64,000 nt of DNA, from contig DWWL01000049.1 in the NCBI GenBank assembly GCA_019119775.1, positions 1-64,000 of the forward strand. The letters are read 5' to 3'. Both the position numbers and the translations under genes were made by a program. Source of the stretch: Candidatus Lachnoclostridium pullistercoris. Lineage in GTDB: Bacteria; Bacillota; Clostridia; Lachnospirales; Lachnospiraceae. The notes under the pieces were generated by a model. The model was given only the letters and a program-made list of their open reading frames with translations, was not told the DNA's origin and made no database searches. This document shows, one piece after another, positions 39,340-49,328 of the stretch (position 1 is its first letter; the number at the start of each line of letters is the position of its first letter).

Positions 39340-39804
39340 ATGGAAATCAAAGAAATCATTCAGCTGATTGAAGCGGTGTCAGAGAATTCGCTCACCAGCT
39401 TTGAGTTAGAGCAGGGAGATACAAAAATCTCCATCAAGAAGAAGGGACCGAAGGTAGTGCGGGTGGCCGGAACGGCCGGAAACGCTGCCGGCACGGCGGA
39501 GGAGATCGTCACCGTTCTGGACAGCCAGGCAGAGCCTGCAGCTGAGCCGAAGAAGGCGGACATCCACTCTGACAAGGTAGTCACCTCTCCTCTGGTGGGA
39601 ACCTTCTACAGCGCGTCCTCCCCGGACGCGGAGCCTTTCGTGAAGGAAGGAGATACGGTAAAGAAGGGTCAGGTTCTGGGCATTATCGAGGCCATGAAGC
39701 TGATGAACGAGATCGAGAGCGAATACGACGGCGTGATCGAGGCTGTCTTAGTGGGCAACGAGGAAGTTGTGGAGTACGGCCAGCCGCTGTTCCGCATCCG
39801 CTGA
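39340..39804 (+). CDS. accB: biotin carboxyl carrier protein of acetyl-CoA carboxylase
   Basis: VLGIIEAMKLMNEIE biotinylation site. Confidence 0.95.
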   Translation: MEIKEIIQLIEAVSENSLTSFELEQGDTKISIKKKGPKVVRVAGTAGNAAGTAEEIVTVLDSQAEPAAEPKKADIHSDKVVTSPLVGTFYSASSPDAEPFVKEGDTVKKGQVLGIIEAMKLMNEIESEYDGVIEAVLVGNEEVVEYGQPLFRIR

Positions 39805-39838
39805 CGGGAAAACTGAATCAGAAACTGAAGTTGGTACG

Positions 39839-39869
39839 AAAAAACGGGATCTGTCTGGGTCCCGTTTTC
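39839..39869 (+). terminator. intrinsic terminator-like hairpin between accB and fabZ
   Basis: AAAACGGGATC / GGTCCCGTTTTC. Confidence 0.65.
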
Positions 39870-39984
39870 AAAACCGGCAGATAAAGGGGGACCGGGTCTT
39901 CTGACTTTCCGGCCTTCAGTCATGGGTGCCTGCGCAGGACACAGCGGTGCGGCCCGGACCTGCCGGATATAAGGAGAAGAAAAT

Positions 39985-40407
39985 ATGCTGGGAATTAAGG
40001 AAATTGAGGAGATCATTCCTCACAGACACCCGTTTTTGCTGGTGGACTGCATTGAAGAGCTGGAGCCGGGAGTGCGCGCCGTGGGCTACAAGGCCGTGAC
40101 CTTCCATGAGGATTTCTTCCGGGGACATTTTCCCCAGGAGCCGGTGATGCCGGGCGTGCTGATCGTGGAAGCCCTGGCTCAGACGGGAGCGGTGGCGATC
40201 TTAAGCGTGCCGGAGAACAAGGGCAAAGTGGCTTATTTCGGTGCCATCAACAACGCAAAGTTTAAAAAGAAGGTAGTTCCGGGCGACAAGCTGAAGCTGG
40301 AGTGCGAGATCATCAAGCAGAAGGGCCCGGTGGGAGTAGGCAAGGCCATCGCCACTGTGGACGGAAAAGTAGCTGTGGCGGCAGAGCTTACATTTATGAT
40401 TGGTTAA
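39985..40407 (+). CDS. fabZ: 3-hydroxyacyl-ACP dehydratase
   Basis: [33 protein letters not shown]. Confidence 0.95.
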   Translation: MLGIKEIEEIIPHRHPFLLVDCIEELEPGVRAVGYKAVTFHEDFFRGHFPQEPVMPGVLIVEALAQTGAVAILSVPENKGKVAYFGAINNAKFKKKVVPGDKLKLECEIIKQKGPVGVGKAIATVDGKVAVAAELTFMIG

Positions 40408-40417
40408 GGGGAGTCCT

Positions 40418-41773
40418 ATGTTTAGTAAGATTTTAGTAGCAAACAGAGGCGAGATCGCAGTGCGCATCATCCGCGCCTGCCGGGAAATGGGAATCAAGAC
40501 GGTAGCGGTCTATTCGGAGGCAGATAAAGATTCTCTTCACACACTGCTGGCAGATGAGGCCATCTGCATCGGACCGGCTCCGTCCAGCGAAAGCTATCTG
40601 AATATGGAGCGAATCATTGCCGCCACTGTGGCCATGAAGGCTGAGGCGATCCATCCCGGTTTCGGCTTTCTCTCTGAGAATGCCAGATTTGCGGAGCTGT
40701 GCGAAAAGTGCAACATCGTCTTTATCGGCCCGTCCGCGGAGATCATCAACAAGATGGGCAATAAGTCCGAGGCCAGAAAGACCATGATGGAGGCTGGCGT
40801 TCCGGTGGTGCCCGGCACGAAGGAGCCGGTGTACGACGCGGCGAAGGGACTGGAGTTGGCAAAGCAGATCGGTTTTCCGGTGATGATTAAGGCATCCTCC
40901 GGCGGCGGCGGAAAGGGCATGAGGATCTCCTGGGGCGAGGAGGATTTTGAGTCCAATTTCAACAACGCTCAGATGGAATCGGTCAAGGGCTTTTCCGACG
41001 ATACCATGTACATTGAGAAATATATTGAGAAGCCCCGCCATATCGAGTTCCAGATCATGGCGGACAAGTACGGAAATGTGGTGCATCTGGGAGAGAGGGA
41101 CTGCTCCATCCAGAGACGTCATCAGAAAGTGCTGGAGGAATCTCCCTGCGACGCCATTTCCGATGAGCTGAGAAAGAAGATGGGAGAAACCGCTGTGCGG
41201 GCGGCGAAGGCCGTCGGCTATGAGAACGCGGGCACCATCGAATTCCTGCTGGACAAGAACAAAAACTTCTATTTTATGGAAATGAACACCCGTATCCAGG
41301 TGGAGCATCCGGTGACGGAGGCGGTGACGGATTTTGACCTGATCAAAGAACAGATCAACATCGCGGCCGGGGAGAAACTGAGTTTTACCCAGGACGATGT
41401 GGTGATCCGGGGCCATGCCATTGAGTGCCGCATCAACGCGGAGAATCCGGAGAGAAACTTTATGCCCTGTCCCGGCCTGATCACCAACGTGCACATTCCG
41501 GGCGGAAAAGGCGTGCGGGTGGATACCCACATTTACAACAACTACAAGGTGCCGCCGAACTATGATTCCATGCTGTTAAAGCTGATCGTTCACTCCAAAG
41601 ACCGGGCTACGGCCATCGCCAAGATGCGCAGCGCCCTGGGCGAGCTGGTCATTGAAGGCATCGACACCAATCTGGATTTTCAGTATGAGATCTTAAACAA
41701 CGAGGCGTTCCAGGAAGGGGATACGGATACCGGCTTTATTCCCCGCTATTTCCCGGACTACTGCAAAGAATAG
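40418..41773 (+). CDS. accC: acetyl-CoA carboxylase biotin carboxylase subunit
   Basis: [29 protein letters not shown]-grasp GGGGKGMR; start trimmed. Confidence 0.95.
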   Translation: MFSKILVANRGEIAVRIIRACREMGIKTVAVYSEADKDSLHTLLADEAICIGPAPSSESYLNMERIIAATVAMKAEAIHPGFGFLSENARFAELCEKCNIVFIGPSAEIINKMGNKSEARKTMMEAGVPVVPGTKEPVYDAAKGLELAKQIGFPVMIKASSGGGGKGMRISWGEEDFESNFNNAQMESVKGFSDDTMYIEKYIEKPRHIEFQIMADKYGNVVHLGERDCSIQRRHQKVLEESPCDAISDELRKKMGETAVRAAKAVGYENAGTIEFLLDKNKNFYFMEMNTRIQVEHPVTEAVTDFDLIKEQINIAAGEKLSFTQDDVVIRGHAIECRINAENPERNFMPCPGLITNVHIPGGKGVRVDTHIYNNYKVPPNYDSMLLKLIVHSKDRATAIAKMRSALGELVIEGIDTNLDFQYEILNNEAFQEGDTDTGFIPRYFPDYCKE

Positions 41774-41798
41774 AAAAAGGATTGGGTGAATCATTATT

Positions 41799-43496
41799 AT
41801 GCTGAAAAATATGTTTAAGAAAACATATACGCTGCTGGACACGAAATATAAAAAGTCCGACGAGCCCAGCGTTCCCCAGGGACTCTGGAGAAGGTGCAAC
41901 AAGTGCGGACAGCCCATTTATGTGGACGACGTAAAGGCAAACTATTACGTATGCCCCAAATGCCACGGATATTTCCGTGTCCACGCGTACCGCCGCATCG
42001 AGATGGTTGTGGACGAGGGAACGTTTGAGGAGTGGAATAAGGAAATGCCCTTTGAGAACCCCTTAAATTTCCCGGGCTATGAGAAGAAGGTGAAGGCTGC
42101 TAGAGAGAAAACGAAGTTAGACGAGGCGGTTGTCACTGGAAAAGGAAAGATCAATGGAAATGACGCCGTGGTGGCTGTCTGCGATGCTCGTTTTATCATG
42201 AGCAGCATGGGCCATGTGGTGGGTGAGAAGATCACCCAGGCCGTGGAGCGGGCGACGGCGGAGAAGCTGCCGGTGATCATCTTTGCCTGCTCCGGCGGGG
42301 CCAGAATGCAGGAGGGAATCGTTTCTCTGATGCAGATGGCGAAGACGGCTGCTGCTTTGAAGCGTCACCATGAGGCGGGCCAGCTGTTTATCAGCGTGCT
42401 CACCGACCCCACCACGGGAGGAGTAACCGCCAGCTTTGCCATGCTGGGTGATATCATCCTGGCAGAACCGAACGCCCTCATCGGGTTTGCCGGTCCCAGA
42501 GTGATCGAGCAGACCATTGGACAGAAGCTGCCGGAAGGCTTCCAGCGGGCGGAGTTTCTGCTGGAGCACGGCTTTGTAGATAAGATCGTGGAGAGGGCAC
42601 AGTTAAAGGACACGCTGGCTCAGATTCTCTCCATGCACAAAATGCCTTCCAACCCGGCCAGAAGACTGGCTCCGGAGGGAGAGGCGGCGGAGAGTTTCCA
42701 CAAAAGGATGTCAGACCGGGATCCCTGGGAGACGGTGCAGCTTTCCAGAAACGCGGACCGGCCTACGGCCCTGGACTATATCCACGAGCTGTTTGATGAC
42801 TTTATGGAGTTCCACGGGGACCGCTGCTTTAAGGATGACGGCGCCATTGTGGGCGGAATCGCCACGTTTAAGGGCGTTCCGGTGACGGTGATCGGCCAGC
42901 AGAAGGGCAAGAATACCAAGGAGAACTTAAAGAGAAACTTTGGCATGCCTTCCCCTGAAGGGTACAGGAAGGCTCTGCGCCTGATGAAGCAGGCGGAGAC
43001 ATTCGGCCGGCCGGTGATCTGCTTTGTGGATACGCCGGGCGCGTTCTGCGGAATCGAGGCGGAGGAGAGAGGCCAGGGGGAGGCCATCGCCAGAAACCTG
43101 TTCGAGATGTCTGACCTGAAAGTGCCGGTGGTGTCCATCGTGATCGGCGAGGGCGGCAGCGGTGGAGCGCTTGCCATGGCAGTGGCGAATGAAGTCTGGA
43201 TGATGGAGAACTCCATCTATTCCGTGCTTTCTCCGGAAGGCTTTGCCTCCATTCTGTGGAAGGACAGCAAGAAGGCGCCGGAGGCTTCCAGGGTTATGAA
43301 AGTCACGGCCAGAGATCTTTACAAGATGAAAATAATTGAGCGGGTGATTGTTGAGAAGGAACCGGCATCATCCAAAAATATCGCTGTGATCGCCGCGGAG
43401 ATGCGGCGCGGTCTGGAGGAGTTTTTATCCAGTCATGTGGAGATGACCGGAGAAGAGCTGGCTGCGGAGCGGTATGAGCGATTCAGGAGAATGTGA
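41799..43496 (+). CDS. accDA: fused acetyl-CoA carboxylase carboxyltransferase beta-alpha (AccD-AccA)
   Basis: N-terminal zinc finger CNKCGQ..CPKC plus CT-beta (residues ~1-290), then complete CT-alpha from [16 protein letters not shown] to C-terminus in one uninterrupted ORF. Confidence 0.92.
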   Translation: MLKNMFKKTYTLLDTKYKKSDEPSVPQGLWRRCNKCGQPIYVDDVKANYYVCPKCHGYFRVHAYRRIEMVVDEGTFEEWNKEMPFENPLNFPGYEKKVKAAREKTKLDEAVVTGKGKINGNDAVVAVCDARFIMSSMGHVVGEKITQAVERATAEKLPVIIFACSGGARMQEGIVSLMQMAKTAAALKRHHEAGQLFISVLTDPTTGGVTASFAMLGDIILAEPNALIGFAGPRVIEQTIGQKLPEGFQRAEFLLEHGFVDKIVERAQLKDTLAQILSMHKMPSNPARRLAPEGEAAESFHKRMSDRDPWETVQLSRNADRPTALDYIHELFDDFMEFHGDRCFKDDGAIVGGIATFKGVPVTVIGQQKGKNTKENLKRNFGMPSPEGYRKALRLMKQAETFGRPVICFVDTPGAFCGIEAEERGQGEAIARNLFEMSDLKVPVVSIVIGEGGSGGALAMAVANEVWMMENSIYSVLSPEGFASILWKDSKKAPEASRVMKVTARDLYKMKIIERVIVEKEPASSKNIAVIAAEMRRGLEEFLSSHVEMTGEELAAERYERFRRM

Positions 43497-44590
43497 TGGA
43501 GAAATTAAAGCCGTTAGTGATAGGTGATTTGACAGCAAGAGTGCCGATTATCCAGGGAGGAATGGGCGTGGGGATCAGCCTCCACTCTCTGGCGGGGGCA
43601 GTGGCGAAGGCCGGAGGCATCGGCCTGATTTCCACGGCGCAGATCGGTTTCAAGGAACCGGATTTTCGTCAGAAGCCGCTGGAAGCTAATTTGAGAGCCA
43701 TCGGAAAAGAGCTTGGGAAGGCCAGGGAGATCGCTCCCGACGGCGTGCTGGGCTTCAACATCATGGTAGCCACCCACGACTACGGGCTGTACGTAAAAGA
43801 AGCGCTGAAAGCCGGAGCGGATATCATCGTATCCGGAGCCGGACTTCCGGTGGACCTGCCGGGAATGACAGAGGGATTTAAGACAAAGATTGCTCCCATC
43901 GTGTCCACGGCCAAATCGGCCAGTGTGATCTGCAAGCTGTGGGACCGCAAATACAAGAGAGTGCCGGATCTGGTGGTGATTGAGGGACCGCTGGCCGGCG
44001 GCCACCTGGGATTTTCCAGGGAGGAGCTTCACCGGCTGGGAGTGGATACTGAGGATGTGCCCGCCACCTACCGCAGGGAGGAATATGAGGCGGAGATCCG
44101 CAGGATCCTGGATGTGATCCGGGGCTTTGAGGACAAGTACGGGGTGAAGATTCCCGTGGCTTTGGCCGGGGGAATCTACGACCGGAGCGATGTGGTGCAC
44201 GCCATGGAGCTGGGAGTGGACGCCGTGCAGGTAGCCACCCGCTTTGTCACCACAGAGGAGTGCGACGCGCCTTACGCCTACAAGCAGGCGTATATCAACG
44301 CGAAAAAAGAGGATATTGTGATCACCAAGAGTCCGGTGGGAATGCCGGGGCGGGCGATTATGAATCCGTTTCTGGAGAACGTGGGGAAGACTCCCTTCAA
44401 ACTGGAGTGGTGCTACCAGTGTCTGGAGCACTGCGACCGGAAGACCATTCCCTACTGCATCACAAAGGCCCTCATCGACGCGGCAGAGGGAGATACGGAA
44501 AACGCCCTTCTCTTCTGCGGCAGCAACGCTTACCGGGCGGAGAAGATCGAGACAGTTCCGGATGTGATGAGGGAGCTGTGCGGGGAGTGA
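43496..44590 (+). CDS. nitronate monooxygenase / FabK-like family protein
   Basis: VPIIQGGMGVGISLHSLAGAVAKAGGIGLISTAQIG; start overlaps accDA stop. Confidence 0.88.
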   Translation: MEKLKPLVIGDLTARVPIIQGGMGVGISLHSLAGAVAKAGGIGLISTAQIGFKEPDFRQKPLEANLRAIGKELGKAREIAPDGVLGFNIMVATHDYGLYVKEALKAGADIIVSGAGLPVDLPGMTEGFKTKIAPIVSTAKSASVICKLWDRKYKRVPDLVVIEGPLAGGHLGFSREELHRLGVDTEDVPATYRREEYEAEIRRILDVIRGFEDKYGVKIPVALAGGIYDRSDVVHAMELGVDAVQVATRFVTTEECDAPYAYKQAYINAKKEDIVITKSPVGMPGRAIMNPFLENVGKTPFKLEWCYQCLEHCDRKTIPYCITKALIDAAEGDTENALLFCGSNAYRAEKIETVPDVMRELCGE

Positions 44591-44660
44591 GAAAACGGCT
44601 TTCGCCGAGATTCCCAAAAAGCCAGCTTTTTAAACAGAATAATTGTGCATTTTTCTCAGG

Positions 44661-44689
44661 AGAACCGACATTTGTCGGTTCTTTTGTTT
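44661..44689 (+). terminator. intrinsic terminator
   Basis: AGAACCGACatttGTCGGTTCTTTTGTTT. Confidence 0.85.
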
Positions 44690-44730
44690 GCTCTTCCGCA
44701 TATCTAAATTGTGAAAAAAAGAGGTTGAAA

Positions 44731-46356
44731 ATGAAACAGGACAGACCAAATATTTTACTGATCACCTGTGATCAGCTGCGCAGCGACTTTGTGGGGTGCT
44801 GCGGAGGCAGTTTTATGAAGACGCCGAACATAGACCGTCTGGCGGAGGAAGGCTGCGTATTTGAAAATGCCTACTCGCCCAATCCGGTCTGCATTCCGGC
44901 CCGCCACAATCTGCTCACCGGACTTCCGGCCAGATACCACGGCTTTGACGACAATTACTTTGGGGCGGAGGCGAAAGCCTGCCCCTACTACCTGCCCACG
45001 TTTCCCCAGGTGCTGAACGACGGGGGATATGAAACGATCGCCATCGGGAAAATGCACTTTCAGCCGGAGAGGCGGGCAGTGGGTTTTGACTATTTTCTGA
45101 ACATGGATGAGCTCCCCAGAATCCGGGAGGAGGACGACTATGCCATGTATCTGAAGGAGAAAGGCTACGGTCATCTGCAGAGTGTCCACGGTGTGCGGAC
45201 ATGCCTGTACATGCAGCCGCAGCGCTCGTTAGTGCCTCCGGAGCACCACGGCTCCGCCTGGGTGGCGGACCGGGCAATCGAGTATCTGGAGGCTACAAAA
45301 GGACGGACGCCTTTCCTTCTGTGGGCGGGATTTATCCATCCCCATCCGCCGTTTGACATTCCGGAAGGCTGGGAGGATCTGTACACGGGAAAAATTCCCG
45401 CGCCGGCCCAGTCGAAGACGCCTCTTTCCGCGCTGGCGGAGGAAAACAAGCAGCTGGGCTGCGCCTTCGATGACAAAGTGAAAACCAGGATTCGGGAGCT
45501 GTACGCTTCGGCGGTGAGCTTTGCAGATTATCAAATTGGAAGGATCCTGGATACTCTGGACAGACTGGGGCTTGCGGAGAACACCCTGGTGGTATTTACC
45601 AGCGATCACGGGGAAATGCTGGGCGATCTGGACACTTACCAGAAATTCCTGCCCTATGACGCATCCGCCAAGATCCCCATGGTGGTTCGCTATCCGGGTC
45701 ATGTGAAGCCTGGGGAGAGAAGGAGCTATTTTGTGGATCTGAACGATCTGCTTCCCACTTTCCTGGACGAGGCTGGACTGGAGTATCCGGCGGATTACGA
45801 CCTGCCGGGCGAGTCTATTTTTGTGGGCGACGGCAGAAAGAACCGGAAATACCAGTACACGGAGCACCAGAGAGACAACAAGAGGTGGTGCTGCCTGCGG
45901 GATGAGCGGTACAAATACGTGTACTACTATGGAGATGACGAGCAGCTTTTTGATATGAAAGAGGATCCGGCAGAGACGGTGAACCTGTTGTGGGGAGAGG
46001 AGATTTCTCCTGAGATCACGGAGGTGAGAGATCGGCTGAAGACGGCTCTTCTGGCATACGAGCGGCGATACGGGCTGAAGGGATATGCCGGGGCGCAAGG
46101 GTTCCGGAAAATGGAGCGGTACAAGGCGAAGCCCTATTATGAGACGAACTTCCCCATTTTCCCGTCCATGGCTCTGGAGGAGGAACGGGCGCAGTTTGAC
46201 GATTACAGCGATGAGATCCTGGTGGCGGTGAAGGATGAGCCGTCGGTCCGGCTGTCCCAGAATCACACGGAGGAGATCCTGAAGGAATACGGAGGCTATT
46301 CGGAGGAAAAATTCCGTGAGCTGGAGGAGAAGGCGAAAAAAGCGGGCTGCTGGTAA
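44731..46356 (+). CDS. Cys-type sulfatase family protein
   Basis: RPNILLITCDQLRSD; C-x-P-x-R (CIPARHNLLTG) sulfatase signature; start trimmed from the given ORF (RBS gaggttgaaaATG). Confidence 0.92.
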   Translation: MKQDRPNILLITCDQLRSDFVGCCGGSFMKTPNIDRLAEEGCVFENAYSPNPVCIPARHNLLTGLPARYHGFDDNYFGAEAKACPYYLPTFPQVLNDGGYETIAIGKMHFQPERRAVGFDYFLNMDELPRIREEDDYAMYLKEKGYGHLQSVHGVRTCLYMQPQRSLVPPEHHGSAWVADRAIEYLEATKGRTPFLLWAGFIHPHPPFDIPEGWEDLYTGKIPAPAQSKTPLSALAEENKQLGCAFDDKVKTRIRELYASAVSFADYQIGRILDTLDRLGLAENTLVVFTSDHGEMLGDLDTYQKFLPYDASAKIPMVVRYPGHVKPGERRSYFVDLNDLLPTFLDEAGLEYPADYDLPGESIFVGDGRKNRKYQYTEHQRDNKRWCCLRDERYKYVYYYGDDEQLFDMKEDPAETVNLLWGEEISPEITEVRDRLKTALLAYERRYGLKGYAGAQGFRKMERYKAKPYYETNFPIFPSMALEEERAQFDDYSDEILVAVKDEPSVRLSQNHTEEILKEYGGYSEEKFRELEEKAKKAGCW

Positions 46357-46456
46357 GAGCTGGAAGAGAAGCCGGCCGGAAAAGCAGGCTGCCGCGAAAA
46401 GCTAAAAGAGAAACAGGCCGAAGAAACAGCCGCAAAAGAATGAAAAAACAGAAAAA

Positions 46457-46478
46457 GGGTCCGCTTTTGCGCGGACCC
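46457..46478 (-). terminator. terminator-like hairpin
   Basis: GGGTCCGC ttttgc GCGGACCC with a T-run on the minus-strand 3' side. Confidence 0.6.
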
Positions 46479-46495
46479 GGGCGAAAACAGCCGCA

Positions 46496-46526
46496 GAAAA
46501 AGTCCCGGTCACCAGCCGGGACTTTT
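46496..46526. terminator. bidirectional intrinsic terminator
   Basis: AAAAAGTCCCGG tcaccag CCGGGACTTTTT. Confidence 0.88.
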
Positions 46527-46529
46527 TGA

Positions 46530-47702
46530 TTATGCCTGATATACAATTTCTCCGCCCAGTACAGTCATCTGGCAGTCCATGACTGTCTCCAGATTCTTTG
46601 TGGGATCCTCGGCAAATACAGCCAGGTTGGCTCTCTTGCCGGTTTCGATGGAGCCGTGGGTCTTGTCCACGCCGCACATCTCGGCTGCGACGATGGTTCC
46701 TGCTCTTAAGGCATCCCATACGTCCATGCCTGCGTTGGTCATGAGGATCATTTCATAAGCGGTCTTGTCATGAGGATTGAAGGGAGTTCCGGCGTCAGTT
46801 CCCAGAACGATCTTCACGCCTGCCTTGTAGGCATTGCGGAAGGTGCTTAAATGATCTTCAAAGGTGGCGTTTACCTTGCGGACTGCGTACTCCGGAATGC
46901 CGGCTGCGGTGCCGTTCACCTTGATCCAGTACATGGCGGCCAGAGTGGGAACGTAGAATACGTTGTGCTCCTTCATCCAGTCAAAGCACCAGTCGTCCAT
47001 ATAGAAGCCGTGCTCGATGGAATCCACGCCTGCGCGCAGAGCGTTCTTGATGCCGGTCATGCCCTGGGAATGGGTGCAGGACTTGGCGCCTACCTTGTGG
47101 CCCTCGGCGATGGCTGCTCTCAGCTCATCCTCGTCCAGCTGGGGAGATCCGGGCTCTACGCCCTCGGTCATTACGCCGCCGGTTCCCATAACCTTGATCC
47201 AGTCAGCGCCGGCGCGAAGCTGTTCTCTGGCTGCCTTCTTGCAGTCGTCTACGCCGTCAGCCTCACGGCCCATCTGCCAGCCGTGTCCGCCGGTCATGCA
47301 GATACATTTTCCGGAAACCTGCATATCGGGAGCTACGATTTCCCCCTTCTTTGCCGCGTTTCGGATGTCAATGTCAATATAATCCATACCGCCTACGTCA
47401 CGGATAAAGGTAACGCCGGTGTTTAAATGCTGACGCAGGTGCTTTAACGCCAGCATGGTGATCTGCGCGTCGCTGCGGTTATAATTTACAGCCGGATCCG
47501 GCGGCATGCACATGTGGGTATGGCAGTTGAACAGACCGGGCATCACGTATTTTCCGCCCAGATCGATCACCTGTGCGTCTCCGGCCTCTGCGTCATTTCC
47601 GACTGCGGTGATAACGCCGTCCTCAACCAGGACAGAGCCTTCCGTCACGGCTTTGTTTACCACATCCACGATGTGACAGTTGGTGAATAATTTCTTGCTC
47701 AT
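46530..47702 (-). CDS. metal-dependent amidohydrolase (imidazolonepropionase/prolidase-like)
   Basis: GLFNCHTHMCMPPD, SCTHSQGMTGI, DSIEHG, LGTDAGTPF; start trimmed to MSKKLFT. Confidence 0.9.
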   Translation of the reverse strand: MSKKLFTNCHIVDVVNKAVTEGSVLVEDGVITAVGNDAEAGDAQVIDLGGKYVMPGLFNCHTHMCMPPDPAVNYNRSDAQITMLALKHLRQHLNTGVTFIRDVGGMDYIDIDIRNAAKKGEIVAPDMQVSGKCICMTGGHGWQMGREADGVDDCKKAAREQLRAGADWIKVMGTGGVMTEGVEPGSPQLDEDELRAAIAEGHKVGAKSCTHSQGMTGIKNALRAGVDSIEHGFYMDDWCFDWMKEHNVFYVPTLAAMYWIKVNGTAAGIPEYAVRKVNATFEDHLSTFRNAYKAGVKIVLGTDAGTPFNPHDKTAYEMILMTNAGMDVWDALRAGTIVAAEMCGVDKTHGSIETGKRANLAVFAEDPTKNLETVMDCQMTVLGGEIVYQA

Positions 47703-47724
47703 GATGACATTCCTCCTTTTTTGA

Positions 47725-48063
47725 TCATTCATATAAAATGACTGCGGAAATCAACATATCCTCGCTGCCCGTATTTTCAATACTATGCCAGTCGCCCGGT
47801 TTCATGGAGCCGGCCTGGCCCGCGTGAATAGGTTCTGACTTGCCGTTTACAGTAAAGATCCCCTCGCCCTTCAGCACATAGTAGATTTCCAGGTTTCCCA
47901 CATGCTGGTGGGAGCCGATGGAGCTGCCAGGATGGAGAGTCACGGACATGATGGATTTGGCGCGGCCCTCAAGCTGCTCGTCCTCCATGGCGATGCGCAG
48001 GACTCCTGTGCCCTTGCCGCCGGCCCGGTTCTCAAAGGGAATCACTTTCTCGGTGTAGATCAT
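47725..48063 (-). CDS. cupin domain protein
   Basis: GSSIGSHQHVGNLEIYYVLKGEG, MKPGDWHSIENTG. Confidence 0.9.
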   Translation of the reverse strand: MIYTEKVIPFENRAGGKGTGVLRIAMEDEQLEGRAKSIMSVTLHPGSSIGSHQHVGNLEIYYVLKGEGIFTVNGKSEPIHAGQAGSMKPGDWHSIENTGSEDMLISAVILYE

Positions 48064-48094
48064 CGTTTCAGCCTCCTCATGTTGATTTGTACTA

Positions 48095-48123
48095 ATCATA
48101 CAAAAATTAAACGGAAAAATCAA
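48095..48123 (-). promoter_or_regulatory. promoter of the cupin-amidohydrolase operon (minus strand)
   Basis: TTGATT-N17-TATGAT on the minus strand. Confidence 0.65.
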
Positions 48124-48154
48124 CACATTGACGTATTAAAACGTAAAAAAATAT

Positions 48155-48302
48155 AACAGTTCAGACGGCGGGTAAATAGAGGGGAAAACTGACGTCAAGC
48201 TTGCTTGTAAGTAAGTTTTCTCCTCTATTTACACATCGGATGAACATCCGATGCTTCTTGTCCGGCCTATTGGACGGGCAAGAAGATGCCGTCTGAACTG
48301 TT
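48155..48302. repeat. 148-bp cloverleaf-forming intergenic element (candidate MITE-like element or structured RNA)
   Basis: 15-bp perfect terminal inverted repeat AACAGTTCAGACGGC/GCCGTCTGAACTGTT enclosing three further hairpins (19, 9 and about 13 bp). Confidence 0.8.
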
Positions 48303-48425
48303 GCAAAAAATACAGCAGCCCGGCGGGCACCTGGAACAGCCATAAAACGATCCGCCGGCGCGGGAAAGCATATTTTCGGCGGGTTTCCGCATAGGATAGA
48401 CCAAAACGGCAGGAAGGTGAGGACA

Positions 48426-49067
48426 GTGCTGAATTTTTTGTGGGCGGGGATGATGGCAGTGGGAGTGATCTGGGCGGCTTTCTGCGGAACGCTGCCGGAG
48501 GTGACGGAGGCGGTGATCAGCTCCGCAAAGGAGGCGGTGACGCTGAGCATCACCATGCTGGGGATCATGGCTTTCTGGAGCGGAATCATGGAGATCGGAA
48601 ACGGCGCCGGGCTGATCGATGCCCTGACGGGAAAACTGGGGCCGGTGCTGGATTTCCTCTTTCCCGCTCTGGATGAGGATCACCCAGCGCGGAAGCGGAT
48701 TGCCGCCAATCTCATCGCCAACACTCTGGGACTTTCCTGGGCGGCAACACCCGCCGGGCTGAGGGCCATGAAGGAGCTTGAGAAGCTGGAGGATGACAGG
48801 CGGGCCGGGCGATGCCGGGGAATTATCCGGGAGAAGGGGATGGCCGGAAATGAGATGTGCACTTTTCTGATTATCAACATTTCTTCCCTGCAGCTGATCC
48901 CCGTAAACGTCATTGCCTACCGCAGCCAGTACGGGAGCGTAAATCCGGCCGCCATCACAGGACCGGCGATCCTGGCCACGGCGGCGAGCACCGCGGCGGC
49001 GGTAATATTCTGCCGGATGATGGACCGGTCCGGCCGCAGGAGGACATCAGGTGGGACTGGGGGATAG
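48426..49067 (+). CDS. spmA: nucleoside recognition domain protein, SpmA-like
   Basis: MLGIMAFWSGIMEIGNGAGLIDALTGKLGPVLDFLFP, ANTLGLSWAATPAGLRAMKEL; GTG start. Confidence 0.85.
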   Translation: MLNFLWAGMMAVGVIWAAFCGTLPEVTEAVISSAKEAVTLSITMLGIMAFWSGIMEIGNGAGLIDALTGKLGPVLDFLFPALDEDHPARKRIAANLIANTLGLSWAATPAGLRAMKELEKLEDDRRAGRCRGIIREKGMAGNEMCTFLIINISSLQLIPVNVIAYRSQYGSVNPAAITGPAILATAASTAAAVIFCRMMDRSGRRRTSGGTGG

Positions 49068-49169
49068 GGGCAGTCCGTCCCCCGCAAACTTCTCCTTGAC
49101 CGCCGGATTCCTCTGTGCTACAATAGCTACGCTAAAATTTCGTGTGGATTTTTCAGTTTTACGGCTTTT

Positions 49170-49213
49170 TTCGCCACACAATCACTATTTTTGTGATTGT
49201 GCGGCGTTTTTTT
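49170..49213 (+). terminator. intrinsic terminator
   Basis: CGCCACACAATCAC / GTGATTGTGCGGCG + T7. Confidence 0.8.
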
Positions 49214-49216
49214 GTG

Positions 49217-49274
49217 CGGCAGGAAATTTTGTTCCCTGCTGAACAAAGGCGCTCCCCGGGGGCCGCACTGCGGC
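49217..49274. repeat. post-terminator intergenic repeat, copy A
   Basis: GCAGGAAATTTTGTTCCCTGCTGAACAAAGGCGCTCCCCGGGGGCCGCACTGCGGC; homologous to 63590-63654. Confidence 0.75.
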
Positions 49275-49328
49275 GGAAAGGGGAATTCTGGCGGGAAAAG
49301 AAGATCAAAGAAAGGCGGATGATAAAAG

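Noticed and set aside
44260-44730. N-terminal extension of the sulfatase ORF
   Set aside because: Overlaps the nitronate monooxygenase gene out of frame and crosses a terminator at 44661-44689; the real start is ATG at 44731 behind an RBS.
48286-48297. Exact match to the Neisseria DNA uptake sequence ATGCCGTCTGAA, with its 10-bp core inverted at 48160-48169
   Set aside because: The gene context is clostridial. An exact 12-mer in 64 kb on either strand has roughly a 1% chance, and the second copy follows automatically from the inverted repeat. I treat it as coincidence unless further copies are found in the genome.
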